From positions 310,001 through 374,000 of the forward strand of contig NZ_CP083350.1 in the NCBI RefSeq assembly GCF_020035535.1: 64,000 nucleotides of DNA. Reading direction: 5' to 3'. Positions 50,239 to 59,711 of the stretch are shown here, in pieces. Origin of the DNA: Ensifer adhaerens. Lineage in GTDB: Bacteria; Pseudomonadota; Alphaproteobacteria; Rhizobiales; Rhizobiaceae. How positions within the stretch are numbered: position 1 is the first letter of the stretch; the number at the start of each line of letters is the position of its first letter. A program made the position numbers and the translations under genes. Under the pieces are notes generated by a model. That model saw only the letters and a program-made list of their open reading frames with translations. It had not been told where the DNA came from and did not search any database.

Positions 50239-51543
50239 TCAGTTCCCGATTGCAGTCTTGATCGCTGCGTTTGCCTTTACCACACCTTCGCTCAGCGCCG
50301 TCTTTGCGTCCTTCTGGCCGGCAAGCATCGCCTCGAACTCTTCGTTCAGGATGTCGCGAACCTGCGGCAGATTGACGAGACGAACGCCCTTTGAATTTTC
50401 GGTCGGCGCCTTGCCCATCATCTGCTTGATCGGCGTTTCGCGGCCCGGGTTCTTTTCATAGAAACCGGACTTCTTGGTTTCTTCATAGGCGGCAAGCGTG
50501 ACCGGCAGGTAACCCGAGACCTGGTGAAGCTGAGCCTGGGTTTCCGTTTTCGACAGGAAATGGAAGAACTCGGCTACGCCCTTGTATTCAGCGTCGCTCT
50601 TGCCGGCAAAGACCCAGAGACTTGCACCGCCTGGGATCGTATTCTGCGGGCCATGGCCTTCATAATAGGGAAGCTCGCCGACGCCATAGTTGACGCCCGA
50701 CTTGACGATGTCGCCGAGACCACCGGAGGACTCGGTCAGGATCGCGCACTCGCCCGACATGAAGAGTTGCTTTGCTTCCGAGGTACGGCCGCCGTAGCGG
50801 AAGGTGCCGTCCTTGGCGAGGTCGGCAATCGACTGGAAGTGCTCGACGAAGAGCGGGGCGTCGATCTTCAGTTCGACTTCGAGGCCGGCAAGGCCGTTTT
50901 CGTTCGTGCCGTAGGGCACGTTGTTCCAGGCGGCGAAGTTTTCGGTCTGGATCCAGGTCAGCCAGGTCGAGGTGAAGCCACAATTGGCCGCCCCGCTTGC
51001 CTTGATCTTCTTCGCCGCTTCGAAGACCTCAGGCCATGTGGCCGGCGGCTTGGCCGCATCGATGCCGGCCTTGGTGAAGGCGTCCTTGTTGTAATAGAGG
51101 ATCGGGGAAGACGAATTGAAGGGGAAGGACAGCATGGTGCCGTCCGACTTGGAGTAGTAGGCGACGATACCCGGCAGGTATTGATCCTTGTTGAACTCGT
51201 AGCCACCCTTCTGAAGCACGTCCACCACCGGCACCACGGCGCCTTCGGCGCCCAGCATCACGCCGCTGCCGGCATCAAATACCTGCAGGATGGCCGGAGC
51301 CTGCTTCGAACGGAATGCCGCGATGCCGGCATTCAGCGTTTCAGCATAGGTTCCCTTGAAGACGGGGACGACCTTGTATTCCGACTGGCTTTCGTTGAAC
51401 TCCTTGGCAAGCCGTTCAACGGTTTCGTTGTTGGCGCCCGTCATTGCATGCCACCAGGCGAGTTCTGTCGCCGCGAAGGCGCTCGAGGCGGCAAAGATCG
51501 AAAGCGCAGATGTGGCCGCAAGGGTCCATTTCAAAACTCTCAT
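50239..51543 (-). CDS. ugpB: UgpB, periplasmic glycerol-3-phosphate-binding protein
   Basis: A 434-residue type 1 binding protein. MRVLKWTLAATSALSIFAAS then SAFA is a Sec signal peptide cleaved before ATELAWWHAMTG. The ELAWWHAMTGANNETVERLA and VPVFKGTYAETLNAGIAAF stretches are characteristic of UgpB. It binds glycerol-3-phosphate and glycerophosphodiesters in the periplasm. It leads ugpBAEC. The upstream region lacks a clear Pho box but has a 17-base palindrome and direct repeats. Confidence 0.9.
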   Translation of the reverse strand: MRVLKWTLAATSALSIFAASSAFAATELAWWHAMTGANNETVERLAKEFNESQSEYKVVPVFKGTYAETLNAGIAAFRSKQAPAILQVFDAGSGVMLGAEGAVVPVVDVLQKGGYEFNKDQYLPGIVAYYSKSDGTMLSFPFNSSSPILYYNKDAFTKAGIDAAKPPATWPEVFEAAKKIKASGAANCGFTSTWLTWIQTENFAAWNNVPYGTNENGLAGLEVELKIDAPLFVEHFQSIADLAKDGTFRYGGRTSEAKQLFMSGECAILTESSGGLGDIVKSGVNYGVGELPYYEGHGPQNTIPGGASLWVFAGKSDAEYKGVAEFFHFLSKTETQAQLHQVSGYLPVTLAAYEETKKSGFYEKNPGRETPIKQMMGKAPTENSKGVRLVNLPQVRDILNEEFEAMLAGQKDAKTALSEGVVKANAAIKTAIGN

Positions 51544-51618
51544 GGCGGTTCCTCCCATTGTTAAGACGACAAGTCACAATGTTCAGCCGCGTTGACTCTC
51601 CTCAATCAGACGCGCCTG

Positions 51619-51664
51619 ACTTTCGTAGCGAAAGTGCGCCGATTAAAAACGAACGATAACGAAC
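51619..51664. promoter_or_regulatory. Palindrome and direct repeats upstream of ugpB, candidate GlpR-like operator
   Basis: ACTTTCG-TAG-CGAAAGT (51619-51635) is a perfect palindrome around a 3-base centre, and AACGAAC occurs twice (51648-51654 and 51658-51664) at a 10-base period. TTCGTT-rich repeats are typical for DeoR-family regulators such as GlpR. It lies 76-121 bases before ugpB. Confidence 0.45.
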
Positions 51665-51917
51665 CTGCAAGAGAAAATAGAACGAGGAATCCGCAGATTT
51701 TTCACGTTGGAATATTCGTTCTGTTTCATATACCAATGCGTGGATGAACCGGGCTGACGCCCCAAACGGGCAAGGCCACGCGGATAGAGCCGTCGCAGGC
51801 CCGCCGGCCGCGCCATGCGCAGCCTTCTCGCCCCAGACGTTGCCGAGGAGATCGAGATCCAGCTCGGCCTTGCCAACTGAGCCGCCGCGCCTTGCGGGGT
51901 ACGGCGGCCCTTGGGGT
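51665..51917. other. Non-coding stretch between ugpB upstream region and tdh
   Basis: Apart from the repeats listed before, the 374 bases between ugpB and tdh hold an AT-rich part (about 51665-51740) and, at 51881-51908, a stem GCCGCCG/CGGCGGC with a 14-base loop that could end tdh transcription. Open frames here look like chance products. Confidence 0.4.
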
Positions 51918-52952
51918 TTACCAGTCCATCACGACCTTGCCGGAATTGCCCGAGCGCATCGCCTCGAAGCCGTCGCGGAACTCGTCGATCGTGATGCGGT
52001 GGGTGATGACCGGGGCAAGGTCGAGACCGCCCTGCACGAAGGCGATCATCTTGTACCAGGTCTCGAACATCTCGCGGCCGTAGATGCCCTTGAGGTTGAG
52101 CATCTTGAAGATCACCTTGTTCCAGTCGATCTCGAAGCCGGCCGGTGCAATGCCGAGGATGGCGATCTTGCCGCCATTGTTCATCTTGTCGATCATGTCG
52201 CGGAAGGCGGGAGCCGCCCCCGACATTTCCAGCCCGACGTCAAAACCCTCGGTCATGCCGATCGCCTTCATCACGTCGGCAAGGTTCTCCTTCGACGCGT
52301 CGACGACGTAATCGATGCCGACGCTCTTGGCGAGCGCCAGGCGCGTCGGGTTAATGTCGGTGATCACCACCTTGCGGGCGCCCGAGCGCTTGGCAACGAG
52401 CGCCCCCATGATGCCGATCGGACCGGCGCCGGTGACAAGCACGTCCTCGCCGACGAGATCGAAGGAGAGCGCTGTGTGCACGGCATTGCCGAACGGATCG
52501 AAGATCGCCGCCACTTCATCGGGCACGTCGTCGGGGATCGGCACGACGTTGTATTCCGGCAGGCAGACGAACTCGCCGAACGAGCCCGGCCGGTTGACGC
52601 CGACGCCGAGCGTGTTGCGGCACAGATGCCCGCGGCCGGCGCGGCAGTTGCGGCACTTGCCGCAGACGATATGGCCCTCGCCCGAGACCCGCTCGCCGAC
52701 ATGGTACTTGGTGACGGCCGAGCCGACCTCGGCGATCTCGCCCATGAACTCGTGGCCGACGACCATCGGCACCGGAATGGTCTTCTGCGCCCACTGGTCC
52801 CAGTTCCAGATGTGCACGTCGGTGCCGCAGATCGCCGACTTCTTCACCTTGATCAGCACGTCGTTCGGGCCGATCTCCGGCACCGGCACACGCTCCATCC
52901 ACAAGCCCACTTCGGCCTTCGACTTGACCAGCGCCTTCATCATGTTCGTCAT
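51918..52952 (-). CDS. tdh: L-threonine 3-dehydrogenase
   Basis: A 344-residue zinc medium-chain dehydrogenase. Catalytic zinc ligands lie in [14 protein letters not shown] and VVGHEFMGE, structural zinc cysteines in [15 protein letters not shown], and the NAD site in [13 protein letters not shown]. The threonine-specific [19 protein letters not shown] stretch is diagnostic of Tdh. It oxidises L-threonine to 2-amino-3-oxobutyrate, which Kbl cleaves. It is the last gene of a seven-gene operon, 13 bases after kbl. Confidence 0.95.
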   Translation of the reverse strand: MTNMMKALVKSKAEVGLWMERVPVPEIGPNDVLIKVKKSAICGTDVHIWNWDQWAQKTIPVPMVVGHEFMGEIAEVGSAVTKYHVGERVSGEGHIVCGKCRNCRAGRGHLCRNTLGVGVNRPGSFGEFVCLPEYNVVPIPDDVPDEVAAIFDPFGNAVHTALSFDLVGEDVLVTGAGPIGIMGALVAKRSGARKVVITDINPTRLALAKSVGIDYVVDASKENLADVMKAIGMTEGFDVGLEMSGAAPAFRDMIDKMNNGGKIAILGIAPAGFEIDWNKVIFKMLNLKGIYGREMFETWYKMIAFVQGGLDLAPVITHRITIDEFRDGFEAMRSGNSGKVVMDW

Positions 52953-52965
52953 TTGATTGCCTCCC

Positions 52966-54153
52966 TCAGATCACGCCGAGATCGCGGCCGACCTCTTCGA
53001 AGGCGGCGATCGCCCGGCGGACGTCCTGTTCGCTGTGTGCTGCCGACATCTGCGTGCGGATGCGCGCCTGGCCCTTCGGCACCACCGGGAAGGAGAAGCC
53101 GATGACATAGACGCCCTTTTTCAGCATGCGCGCCGCCATCTCCTGGGCGAGTGCGGCATCACCGAGCATCACCGGGATGATCGGATGGCCCTCGCCGGCA
53201 AGCGTGAAGCCGAGCTTGGTCATCTCGGTGCGGAACAGTGCCGCATTGGCATAGAGCCGCTCGCGCAAGGCATCGCCGTTGTCGATCAGGTCGAAGACTT
53301 TCAGCGAGGCCGCAGCAATCACCGGCGCCAGCGTGTTGGAAAACAGATAGGGCCGCGAGCGCTGCCTGAGCCAGTCGACGACCTCCGCTCTGGCCGAAGT
53401 GTAACCGCCCGAGGCACCGCCGAGCGCCTTGCCGAGCGTGCCGGTGATGATGTCGATCCGGCCCTCGACGCCGCAATGCTCGGCCGAGCCGCGGCCATTC
53501 TTTCCGACGAAGCCGACCGCATGGCTGTCGTCGACCATGACCATGGCGCCGTACTTGTCGGCGAGATCGCAGACACCACCGAGATTGGCGATGATGCCGT
53601 CCATCGAAAAGACGCCGTCGGTGGCAATCAGCTTGAAGCGGCTGCCCTCGGCCTTCTTCAGCTCTTCTTCCAGCGCCGCCATGTCGTTGTTGGCATAACG
53701 GAAGCGCTTGGCCTTGGACAGCCGCACGCCGTCGATGATCGAGGCGTGGTTGAGCGCATCGGAGATGATCGCGTCCTCTTCGCCAAGCAGCGTCTCGAAC
53801 AGGCCGCCATTGGCATCGAAGCAGGAGGAATAGAGGATCGTGTCTTCCAGGCCGAGGAAGGACGAAATCCGCGCCTCGAGTGCTTTATGCTCCTCCTGCG
53901 TGCCGCAGATGAAGCGCACCGAGGCCATGCCGTAGCCGTAACGGTCGAGCGCCTGTTTGCCGGCCTCCGCCAGCTCTTCGTTGTCGGCAAGGCCGAGATA
54001 GTTGTTGGCGCAGAAGTTGAGCACCCGATCGCCCGAGGCGACCTCGATCTCACCCGCCTGTTTCGAGGTGATCACACGCTCCGACTTGTACAATCCGGCC
54101 GTCTTCAGGCCATCGAGCTCTAAACGGAAATGGGACAGAAAGCGTTCGTTCAT
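52966..54153 (-). CDS. kbl: 2-amino-3-oxobutyrate CoA ligase (glycine C-acetyltransferase)
   Basis: A 395-residue alpha-oxoamine synthase with the PLP lysine in [14 protein letters not shown], the [13 protein letters not shown]-terminal motif and the [15 protein letters not shown] loop. It converts 2-amino-3-oxobutyrate and CoA to glycine and acetyl-CoA. It starts directly after the stop of the opine dehydrogenase-family gene, with no bases between, and tdh follows after 13 bases. With Tdh it forms the standard threonine degradation pair, here tied to a transporter operon. Confidence 0.95.
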   Translation of the reverse strand: MNERFLSHFRLELDGLKTAGLYKSERVITSKQAGEIEVASGDRVLNFCANNYLGLADNEELAEAGKQALDRYGYGMASVRFICGTQEEHKALEARISSFLGLEDTILYSSCFDANGGLFETLLGEEDAIISDALNHASIIDGVRLSKAKRFRYANNDMAALEEELKKAEGSRFKLIATDGVFSMDGIIANLGGVCDLADKYGAMVMVDDSHAVGFVGKNGRGSAEHCGVEGRIDIITGTLGKALGGASGGYTSARAEVVDWLRQRSRPYLFSNTLAPVIAAASLKVFDLIDNGDALRERLYANAALFRTEMTKLGFTLAGEGHPIIPVMLGDAALAQEMAARMLKKGVYVIGFSFPVVPKGQARIRTQMSAAHSEQDVRRAIAAFEEVGRDLGVI

Positions 54154-55263
54154 TCAGATGCGTCCTTCGGCTCGATCGACAGCAGCAACAGGCGGGAAGC
54201 CGCTGCGGCACAGCGCATCGAGACCCTCGAGATCCAGCCGATCGAGGCCCAGTTCCGGAAGGAGGTCGTTCTCGCCTTCGAAGTCCCGGCCGTACATGGC
54301 CGAGAAGATGCGGATGCCGGCCTCGTGCAGGTCTGCCGGGCACCCGGCAAGGCGCGCGAGCTGCGCCGTGACGACCAGGCCGAAGGGGACATCCTCCGTC
54401 ACATAGCGGCTATCGGCCGTCGGGGGACCCGTGCCGTTATGCCCGGCCTGATGCATCTCCTGGTTCATCTGCGAGATGGTGCTGACCGGCACATGGAACG
54501 ACAGGTGGAAGTGCTGGAAAATATCGCGCACCTGCAACTGCAGCTTCTCGGCGACGGCCAGGCGCTCGCGGTCGAGCGTCTCCAGAAGACGGCCGATATT
54601 GGGGGTGACGTTCTGGGCCTGCACCCAGCTCTCGCCACGCTCCATGCGCGACATGTTGCCGAGCGCGATCCCGAGGTGGTTTTGCGGGTTGAGGTTTGAA
54701 AGCGCGATCGCCAGCAGGCTGCCGCGATCAACGAAATGTTCGCCGAAGAGCGCCGTGCAAACCGCATGGCCGCGCGCACTTTCCGATGCCGGAACGGTCG
54801 CCAGGTCGACCTGCTTGCGGATGGTGTTCACCTGCACCAGCGCAGGGCCGAGCTTCCGGCCGCTGACGATCGTCGTGCCCCAGGCAACGATCGGCAAAGT
54901 GATGCCGCGTGCTGCCAGCAGCGACGAGAGATAAAGCGCGCCGAACGAGGTGTGCGAGCTGAAGATCACCACTTGTCCGGCGGTCAGATGCGGCGCGATT
55001 GCGTCCAGCACGAAGCGGTGACCATAGGCCGGCAGAGCGATGAGGATCGCATCGGCATCGTGGACGAGATCTTCCGCACTTTCGGCAACGGCCGGAAGGA
55101 ACGTGCCTTCGATGGCGCCCTCGGCCTTTAGGCTCTCTCCCTCGGCAAGCGCAACGGTCCCCGTGCCGGATGGTGACCAGAGCGTCGCCTTGTGTCCCAG
55201 TTTTTCAAGAAGTGCAGCGGTGCCGAAGGCAATAGAGCCAGCACCTGCGATACCTACGCGCAT
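54154..55263 (-). CDS. NAD/NADP octopine/nopaline dehydrogenase-family enzyme
   Basis: A 369-residue protein with an N-terminal Rossmann domain (VGIAGAGSIAFGTAALLEKL) and a C-terminal octopine dehydrogenase domain in which the catalytic histidine type motif LNPQNHLGIALGN is present. The family oxidises or forms N-(carboxyalkyl) amino acids (opines). The ATG at 55263 is preferred over a GTG 18 bases upstream. It is placed directly before kbl and tdh and after an ABC importer, which suggests that it splits an imported opine-like compound to an amino acid, possibly threonine; this is inferred. Confidence 0.83.
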   Translation of the reverse strand: MRVGIAGAGSIAFGTAALLEKLGHKATLWSPSGTGTVALAEGESLKAEGAIEGTFLPAVAESAEDLVHDADAILIALPAYGHRFVLDAIAPHLTAGQVVIFSSHTSFGALYLSSLLAARGITLPIVAWGTTIVSGRKLGPALVQVNTIRKQVDLATVPASESARGHAVCTALFGEHFVDRGSLLAIALSNLNPQNHLGIALGNMSRMERGESWVQAQNVTPNIGRLLETLDRERLAVAEKLQLQVRDIFQHFHLSFHVPVSTISQMNQEMHQAGHNGTGPPTADSRYVTEDVPFGLVVTAQLARLAGCPADLHEAGIRIFSAMYGRDFEGENDLLPELGLDRLDLEGLDALCRSGFPPVAAVDRAEGRI

Positions 55264-55332
55264 GTCGTTTTCCACTTTCACTGATATCGGGTAACGGGCG
55301 CAGCCGGGGCGCCCGCCGTCGAGATGTTGCGG

Positions 55333-56415
55333 CTAAGCCGCGTTGCGGGCAGGGATGAGCGTGGTCGCTTCGGACGACCAGCCAACCCAGATGTCGTCGC
55401 GGCTGAGGCGTTCCACCTCGCTTGGATGAACGAGCGCGTTGAGCAGATGTCCCTCGCCGATCTCGACCTTGAGCGATGTGTGGTTGCCCTTGAAAACGCG
55501 CTGGCGGATGCGCCCCCGGATCCGGTTGGCGACGCCCGGTTCCTGCGCCGAACATTGGATCGCTTCCGGCCGCAGGACGACATAGATCGCATCGCCTGCC
55601 TTGGGAGACAGCGCGCCGGCCGACGCCTTGATCGTCATGCCGTTCCACCGCACTGCGGCCTCGCCAGCTTCCGTGCCCACGACATCTGAGCGCAACAGAT
55701 TGGTTTCGCCGAGGAAGGTCGCGACGAAGGCGGAACCGGGCCGCTTGTAGAGGCTCGCCGGGTCGCCCATCTGCTCGATCCGGCCATTGTTCATGACCAC
55801 GATCGTATCCGACATGGTGAGCGCCTCTTCCTGATCGTGGGTCACGAACATGAAGGTCTTGCCGGTCTGCTCCTGGATCGCCTTGAGCTCGACCTGCATG
55901 GTCTGGCGCAGCTTCGCATCGAGGGCCGAAAGCGGCTCATCCAGCAGGAGCACGTCAGGATCGGGCGCCAGCGCCCGCATCAGCGCGACGCGCTGGCGCT
56001 GGCCGCCCGAAAGTTCGGACGGAAGGCGGCCTGCGAAATCCTGCAGTTGCACGAGTTCAAGAAGTTCCGATACGCGCTTCTGGATCTGCCTGTTGTCGAC
56101 CCCCTTCAGTTCCAGGCCGAAGGCAATGTTCTTCGCGACCGTCATGTGCGGAAACAGCGCGTAGTCCTGGAATACGATGTTGACGTTGCGCCGGTTCGGC
56201 GGAACCTTTGTCACGTCGCGGCCGGAGAGCAGAATGCGGCCGCTCGTGGGTGTTTCGAACCCGCCGAGCATACGCAGCGTCGTCGACTTGCCGCAGCCGG
56301 ATGGGCCGAGCAGCGTGACGAACTTGCCGCGCTCTATGTTGAGGTTGAGATTGTCGACGGCGACGAAGCTGCCGAAGCTCTTTCTGACATTTTCGAACTG
56401 AACTACCGGTTCCAT
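55333..56415 (-). CDS. ABC transporter ATPase (spermidine/putrescine type)
   Basis: A 360-residue PotA-class ATPase: Walker [11 protein letters not shown]-loop in IVFQDYALFPH, signature LSGGQRQRV, Walker B LLLDEPLSALDAKL and VTHDQEEAL, then a C-terminal TOBE domain from about residue 280. The start at 56415 overlaps the last base of the permease stop. A gap of 69 bases separates it from the opine dehydrogenase gene. It is one of four transporter genes at the head of the operon. Confidence 0.88.
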   Translation of the reverse strand: MEPVVQFENVRKSFGSFVAVDNLNLNIERGKFVTLLGPSGCGKSTTLRMLGGFETPTSGRILLSGRDVTKVPPNRRNVNIVFQDYALFPHMTVAKNIAFGLELKGVDNRQIQKRVSELLELVQLQDFAGRLPSELSGGQRQRVALMRALAPDPDVLLLDEPLSALDAKLRQTMQVELKAIQEQTGKTFMFVTHDQEEALTMSDTIVVMNNGRIEQMGDPASLYKRPGSAFVATFLGETNLLRSDVVGTEAGEAAVRWNGMTIKASAGALSPKAGDAIYVVLRPEAIQCSAQEPGVANRIRGRIRQRVFKGNHTSLKVEIGEGHLLNALVHPSEVERLSRDDIWVGWSSEATTLIPARNAA

Positions 56416-57209
56416 CAGCGGATCCTCGAACGACGTGTGAGATATTCTGCGTAAAGCCCGACCACCGCGGTCACGACCAGGACCAGCGTCGCCATGACGT
56501 TGATCTCCGGCGACATGCCGGACTGCACGCGGGCGAAAATCAGCATCGGCAGCGTCGGGCGATAGCCGCCGAGGAAGAAGGTGCGGACGAAGTCATCGCT
56601 CGACAGCAGGAGGCAGAAGATCATGCCCCCGAAGATGGCCGGCCCGAGGTAAGGAAGCGTCACGCGGAAGAATGTGACGATGCTGTCCGCACCGAGATCG
56701 CGAGCGGCATCAACGAGATTGCCCGGCATGGAGCGCAGTCGCGTCAGCACCATGACGACCACGAAGGGCACGGCGTGGACGACGTGACCGAGAATGATCG
56801 CCACCGTGCCGGTCGGCAGGTCGATGGTGGTGATGAAGATGCGCAACGAAATCGCCGAGATCATGCCCGGCACGACGGCCGGCAGGCAGGCGACCGCGAA
56901 GGCCACGTATTGTGCCGCGCCGCGCAGCGATCCGATCAGCATCGCGATCCAGACGCCGATCACCGTCGCGATGGCGGTCGTCGCCGCGGCGATCATGAAG
57001 GTGTAAAGGCAGGCGTCCAGGAACTGCTTGTCCTGAATGACCTTGGCGTACCAATCGATCGTCAGGTTTCCGAGCGGGAAAGAAATGAAGCTCGCATCCT
57101 TGAAGCTGACCGCAACCATCAGCGACAGCGGCAGAAACAGGTACAAGACAAACAGCCAGTAGAAGGACTTGAGGGCCAGTCCCGGCCAATCGAGTAACAT
57201 GGCGCGCAT
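56415..57209 (-). CDS. ABC transporter permease (PotC type)
   Basis: A 264-residue permease with six membrane segments and the EAA loop NLVDAARDLGADSIVTFFRV followed by TLPYLGPAIFGGM. The PotC-like SLSDDF-type stretch LLSSDDFVRTFFLGG is typical of polyamine permeases. The start at 57209 overlaps the stop of the upstream permease (ATGA). Longer readings would run through that gene. Confidence 0.88.
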   Translation of the reverse strand: MRAMLLDWPGLALKSFYWLFVLYLFLPLSLMVAVSFKDASFISFPLGNLTIDWYAKVIQDKQFLDACLYTFMIAAATTAIATVIGVWIAMLIGSLRGAAQYVAFAVACLPAVVPGMISAISLRIFITTIDLPTGTVAIILGHVVHAVPFVVVMVLTRLRSMPGNLVDAARDLGADSIVTFFRVTLPYLGPAIFGGMIFCLLLSSDDFVRTFFLGGYRPTLPMLIFARVQSGMSPEINVMATLVLVVTAVVGLYAEYLTRRSRIR

Positions 57210-58195
57210 CAGAATGTCCTTTGTTTGGATCCGCCGACGACCCGCATGAACAGGCCGACGGTGACGAGCGATGCCGCAAGCATGATCATTGCGAAGGCGG
57301 CACCCGCCGGCCAGCGGCTGCTGGCGCCGTGGAAGAAGCTGCTGATCGTTTCGGAGAACATGCTGGTGGTCGGCCCGCCCAGAAGAATGGGAGCAGCGAA
57401 GACGCCCATGCAGGTGAGGAAGACCAGCGAGCATCCCGACACGATGCCATCGCGCGAAAGCGGCAGGATGATGCGGCGGAAGCGCGTGAACGGCCCTGCC
57501 CCAAGATCTGCCGAGGCATCGAGCAGCGACTTCGGGATCTTCTCGATCGCCGAATAGAGCGGCAGCAGCATGTAAAGGCAGACCATGTAGACCAGGCCGA
57601 AGCTGATCGAGAACGAGGTGTAGAGCATCTGGATGGGACGATCGGTCAGCCCGATTTCCCGCAACAGCACGTTGACCGCACCACGATTGGCCAGAAGCAT
57701 GATGACGGAGAAGATGCGGATGATTTCGCCGGCCCAGAAGGGCGCCAGCAACAACAGCAACGCCCGCGACCTGTTACCGGTCGTCACCACCTTGGCAACG
57801 TAATAGGCAACCGGATAGACCACGATCAGGGTAACCGCAGTTGCGATCGACGCGTAGATAAAGCTACGCAGCAGCGGCATCCAGTAGAGCTTCTCGCTGA
57901 AGAAGAGCGCGTAGTTGTCGAACGTGAAATTCGCCTCCACACCGGGCTGGGGCGGGTAGCTCGACAGAAGGCTGATGCGCAGCATCTCGTAGATTGGGCC
58001 GATATGCATCATCAGCATCCAGACGACCGGCACGCCGGCCAATAGAAGGATGCGGCCATATCGCCACTCGGCAACGGCGCCCAGCGTATACCGGTAGACC
58101 GGAGAGTGGATCACCCGGGCGATGCCTGTCGAATACTTCATTTGAGCGGCATAGGCGGGAATACCGCCATCCGCTGTACTTGTTCCCACGGCCAT
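57209..58195 (-). CDS. ABC transporter permease (PotB type)
   Basis: A 328-residue permease. It has about six membrane segments after a 50-residue cytoplasmic N-terminus, with the EAA loop SLLDASADLGAGPFTRFRRI followed by LPLSRDGIVSG. The N-terminal part is longer than usual for PotB. It overlaps the next permease gene by four bases and follows the binding-protein gene by 105 bases. The two permeases together form the channel. Confidence 0.87.
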   Translation of the reverse strand: MAVGTSTADGGIPAYAAQMKYSTGIARVIHSPVYRYTLGAVAEWRYGRILLLAGVPVVWMLMMHIGPIYEMLRISLLSSYPPQPGVEANFTFDNYALFFSEKLYWMPLLRSFIYASIATAVTLIVVYPVAYYVAKVVTTGNRSRALLLLLAPFWAGEIIRIFSVIMLLANRGAVNVLLREIGLTDRPIQMLYTSFSISFGLVYMVCLYMLLPLYSAIEKIPKSLLDASADLGAGPFTRFRRIILPLSRDGIVSGCSLVFLTCMGVFAAPILLGGPTTSMFSETISSFFHGASSRWPAGAAFAMIMLAASLVTVGLFMRVVGGSKQRTF

Positions 58196-58300
58196 TGAAT
58201 TGTCCCAAACCTTGACCCGATGGGCGGCGACTGGGCATGCGTCATCGTGCTGACCCCGTCTCTAAAACGGGGCCAGGACCAGTCGCCGCTCTATGGTTGC

Positions 58301-59407
58301 TTAAGCCGCCTTCAGTTCGGCGACGGCACGATCAATGATTTCGTTTTTCAGCGCGCGGTTATGCGTGCTGAAGAAGGTGACGCGCTCGAGTTCTTCCTGC
58401 GGCAGCGTCGATGCCAGCCGCTCCCTGTCGTCGAGCAGCTTGTCGACACCCGAGATCGTCGAGCTGAAGCCGGACGTGCGCGTCATCGCCGCCCCGACTT
58501 CGGGGTTCGCCAGGATCGCGTCGAACAGCTTGTAGGCGTTCTCGGCATTGGGCGCGTTGTTGACGATGTTCAGCGTGTAGCAGAACCCGTAGGTGCCTTC
58601 CTTCGGAACGGACAGCTTGACCGGCACGCCGTCCATGATCAGCTTCGCGGCCGGACCCGACCAGGCCTGCGCCAGGTGGATGTCCTCGTTGATGAACATC
58701 TGCTGCACTTCACTGGCCGCATCGTAATATTTGCGAACCATACCCTTGTGCTTGATCAGGAAGTCACGCGCCTCGCTGGCCGCCTTCTGGGCTTCGTCGG
58801 CCTTGTCGGTGTAGGTGACGAAGTCGCCATCATGGCCGAGATACTTCATGGTGATCGACATGAAATCTCCCGCCATATAGGCCGTCAGGCCCTCGTATTT
58901 CGCGTCGAACATGATGCCCCAGCTATCCGCCTCCGGCACGTAGTCCGTATTGCGGACCAGGCCTTCGTAACCGGCAAGGATCGGCAGCCCCCAGAGATTG
59001 CCTTCGTAGCGCGCCCAGGCCGCCTCCTGATAGGCGGAATTGAGGTTCGACCAATTGCGCAACTTGGCTGTGTCCAGCGCCTGCACCAGCTTCGAGTCGA
59101 TGAACTGGCCATAGCGATGGCCCGCGACCGTCACGATGTCGGTCGTCGGATTTGCACCTTCTGCCGTGAGCAGATTATACTGCTTGCCCTGGTCGTCGGT
59201 CAGACGGATGCGCACCTCGATGCCGCTTTCCTTCTGGAACTGCTCGATGAAGTCCTGCGGCAGGAACTTGTCGTATGTGGTGATGTTGAGAACCGAGCTC
59301 TGCGCGCTTGCCGAGCGGATGATGTACGGCGCTGCGAGCAGTGTTGCGCTGCCGGCTCCCAACAGCTTGAGTGCGTTTCTGCGATTGATCTTTTGCCCGA
59401 TAATCAT
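58301..59407 (-). CDS. Tat-exported periplasmic binding protein (polyamine type)
   Basis: A 368-residue PotD-type binding protein. The N-terminus MIIGQKINRRNALKLLGAGS, then ATLLAAP, carries a twin-arginine motif (RRNALKLL), so Tat export is likely. The mature domain has LNITTYDKFLPQDFIEQFQK and AWSGPAAKLIMDG, as in spermidine/putrescine-binding relatives. The start at 59407 has GAGGAGGAA upstream. It heads the operon and is divergent from a LysR gene. The ligand is unknown. Confidence 0.87.
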   Translation of the reverse strand: MIIGQKINRRNALKLLGAGSATLLAAPYIIRSASAQSSVLNITTYDKFLPQDFIEQFQKESGIEVRIRLTDDQGKQYNLLTAEGANPTTDIVTVAGHRYGQFIDSKLVQALDTAKLRNWSNLNSAYQEAAWARYEGNLWGLPILAGYEGLVRNTDYVPEADSWGIMFDAKYEGLTAYMAGDFMSITMKYLGHDGDFVTYTDKADEAQKAASEARDFLIKHKGMVRKYYDAASEVQQMFINEDIHLAQAWSGPAAKLIMDGVPVKLSVPKEGTYGFCYTLNIVNNAPNAENAYKLFDAILANPEVGAAMTRTSGFSSTISGVDKLLDDRERLASTLPQEELERVTFFSTHNRALKNEIIDRAVAELKAA

Positions 59408-59711
59408 TGTTCCTCCTCGCGCCTCCCAGCGTGACTTGATGAGCGTCGGTCCGTGCGTGGGCGCATTGCCGAGCCGATCGCCTATCGCGCAACCGGATCG
59501 ATCCGGCTGCAGCCTGCACATAGATAGGCGCAGCGATTTTGGCCCGTCCAATTGTTTATGAGCCTGCACCCATTCCAAAAGGTTATAGGCTATCCATGCA
59601 CGTAGCGGCGCCGAACCTCAGGTGCTTTTCAGCATCGCGGGCTGCCAGATTGTCAATATCCGTTGGCGCAGTTAGGGTGATCGGCGACCGGCCCTGTTGA
59701 GAAGTTATGGA
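59408..59711. promoter_or_regulatory. Divergent control region between the transporter operon and the LysR gene
   Basis: This 304-base gap holds a direct repeat AGCCTGCAC (59511-59519 and 59561-59569, 50 bases apart) and a perfect 9-base palindrome ATAGGCTAT (59585-59593) that could be part of a LysR T-N11-A box. No obvious strong promoter is seen; the gap is AT-rich near 59540-59600. Confidence 0.45.

Noticed and set aside
51744-53105. 453-residue + strand frame opposite tdh
   Set aside because: tdh on the minus strand has complete zinc and NAD motifs; the antisense frame is His/Asp/Arg-rich shadow sequence.
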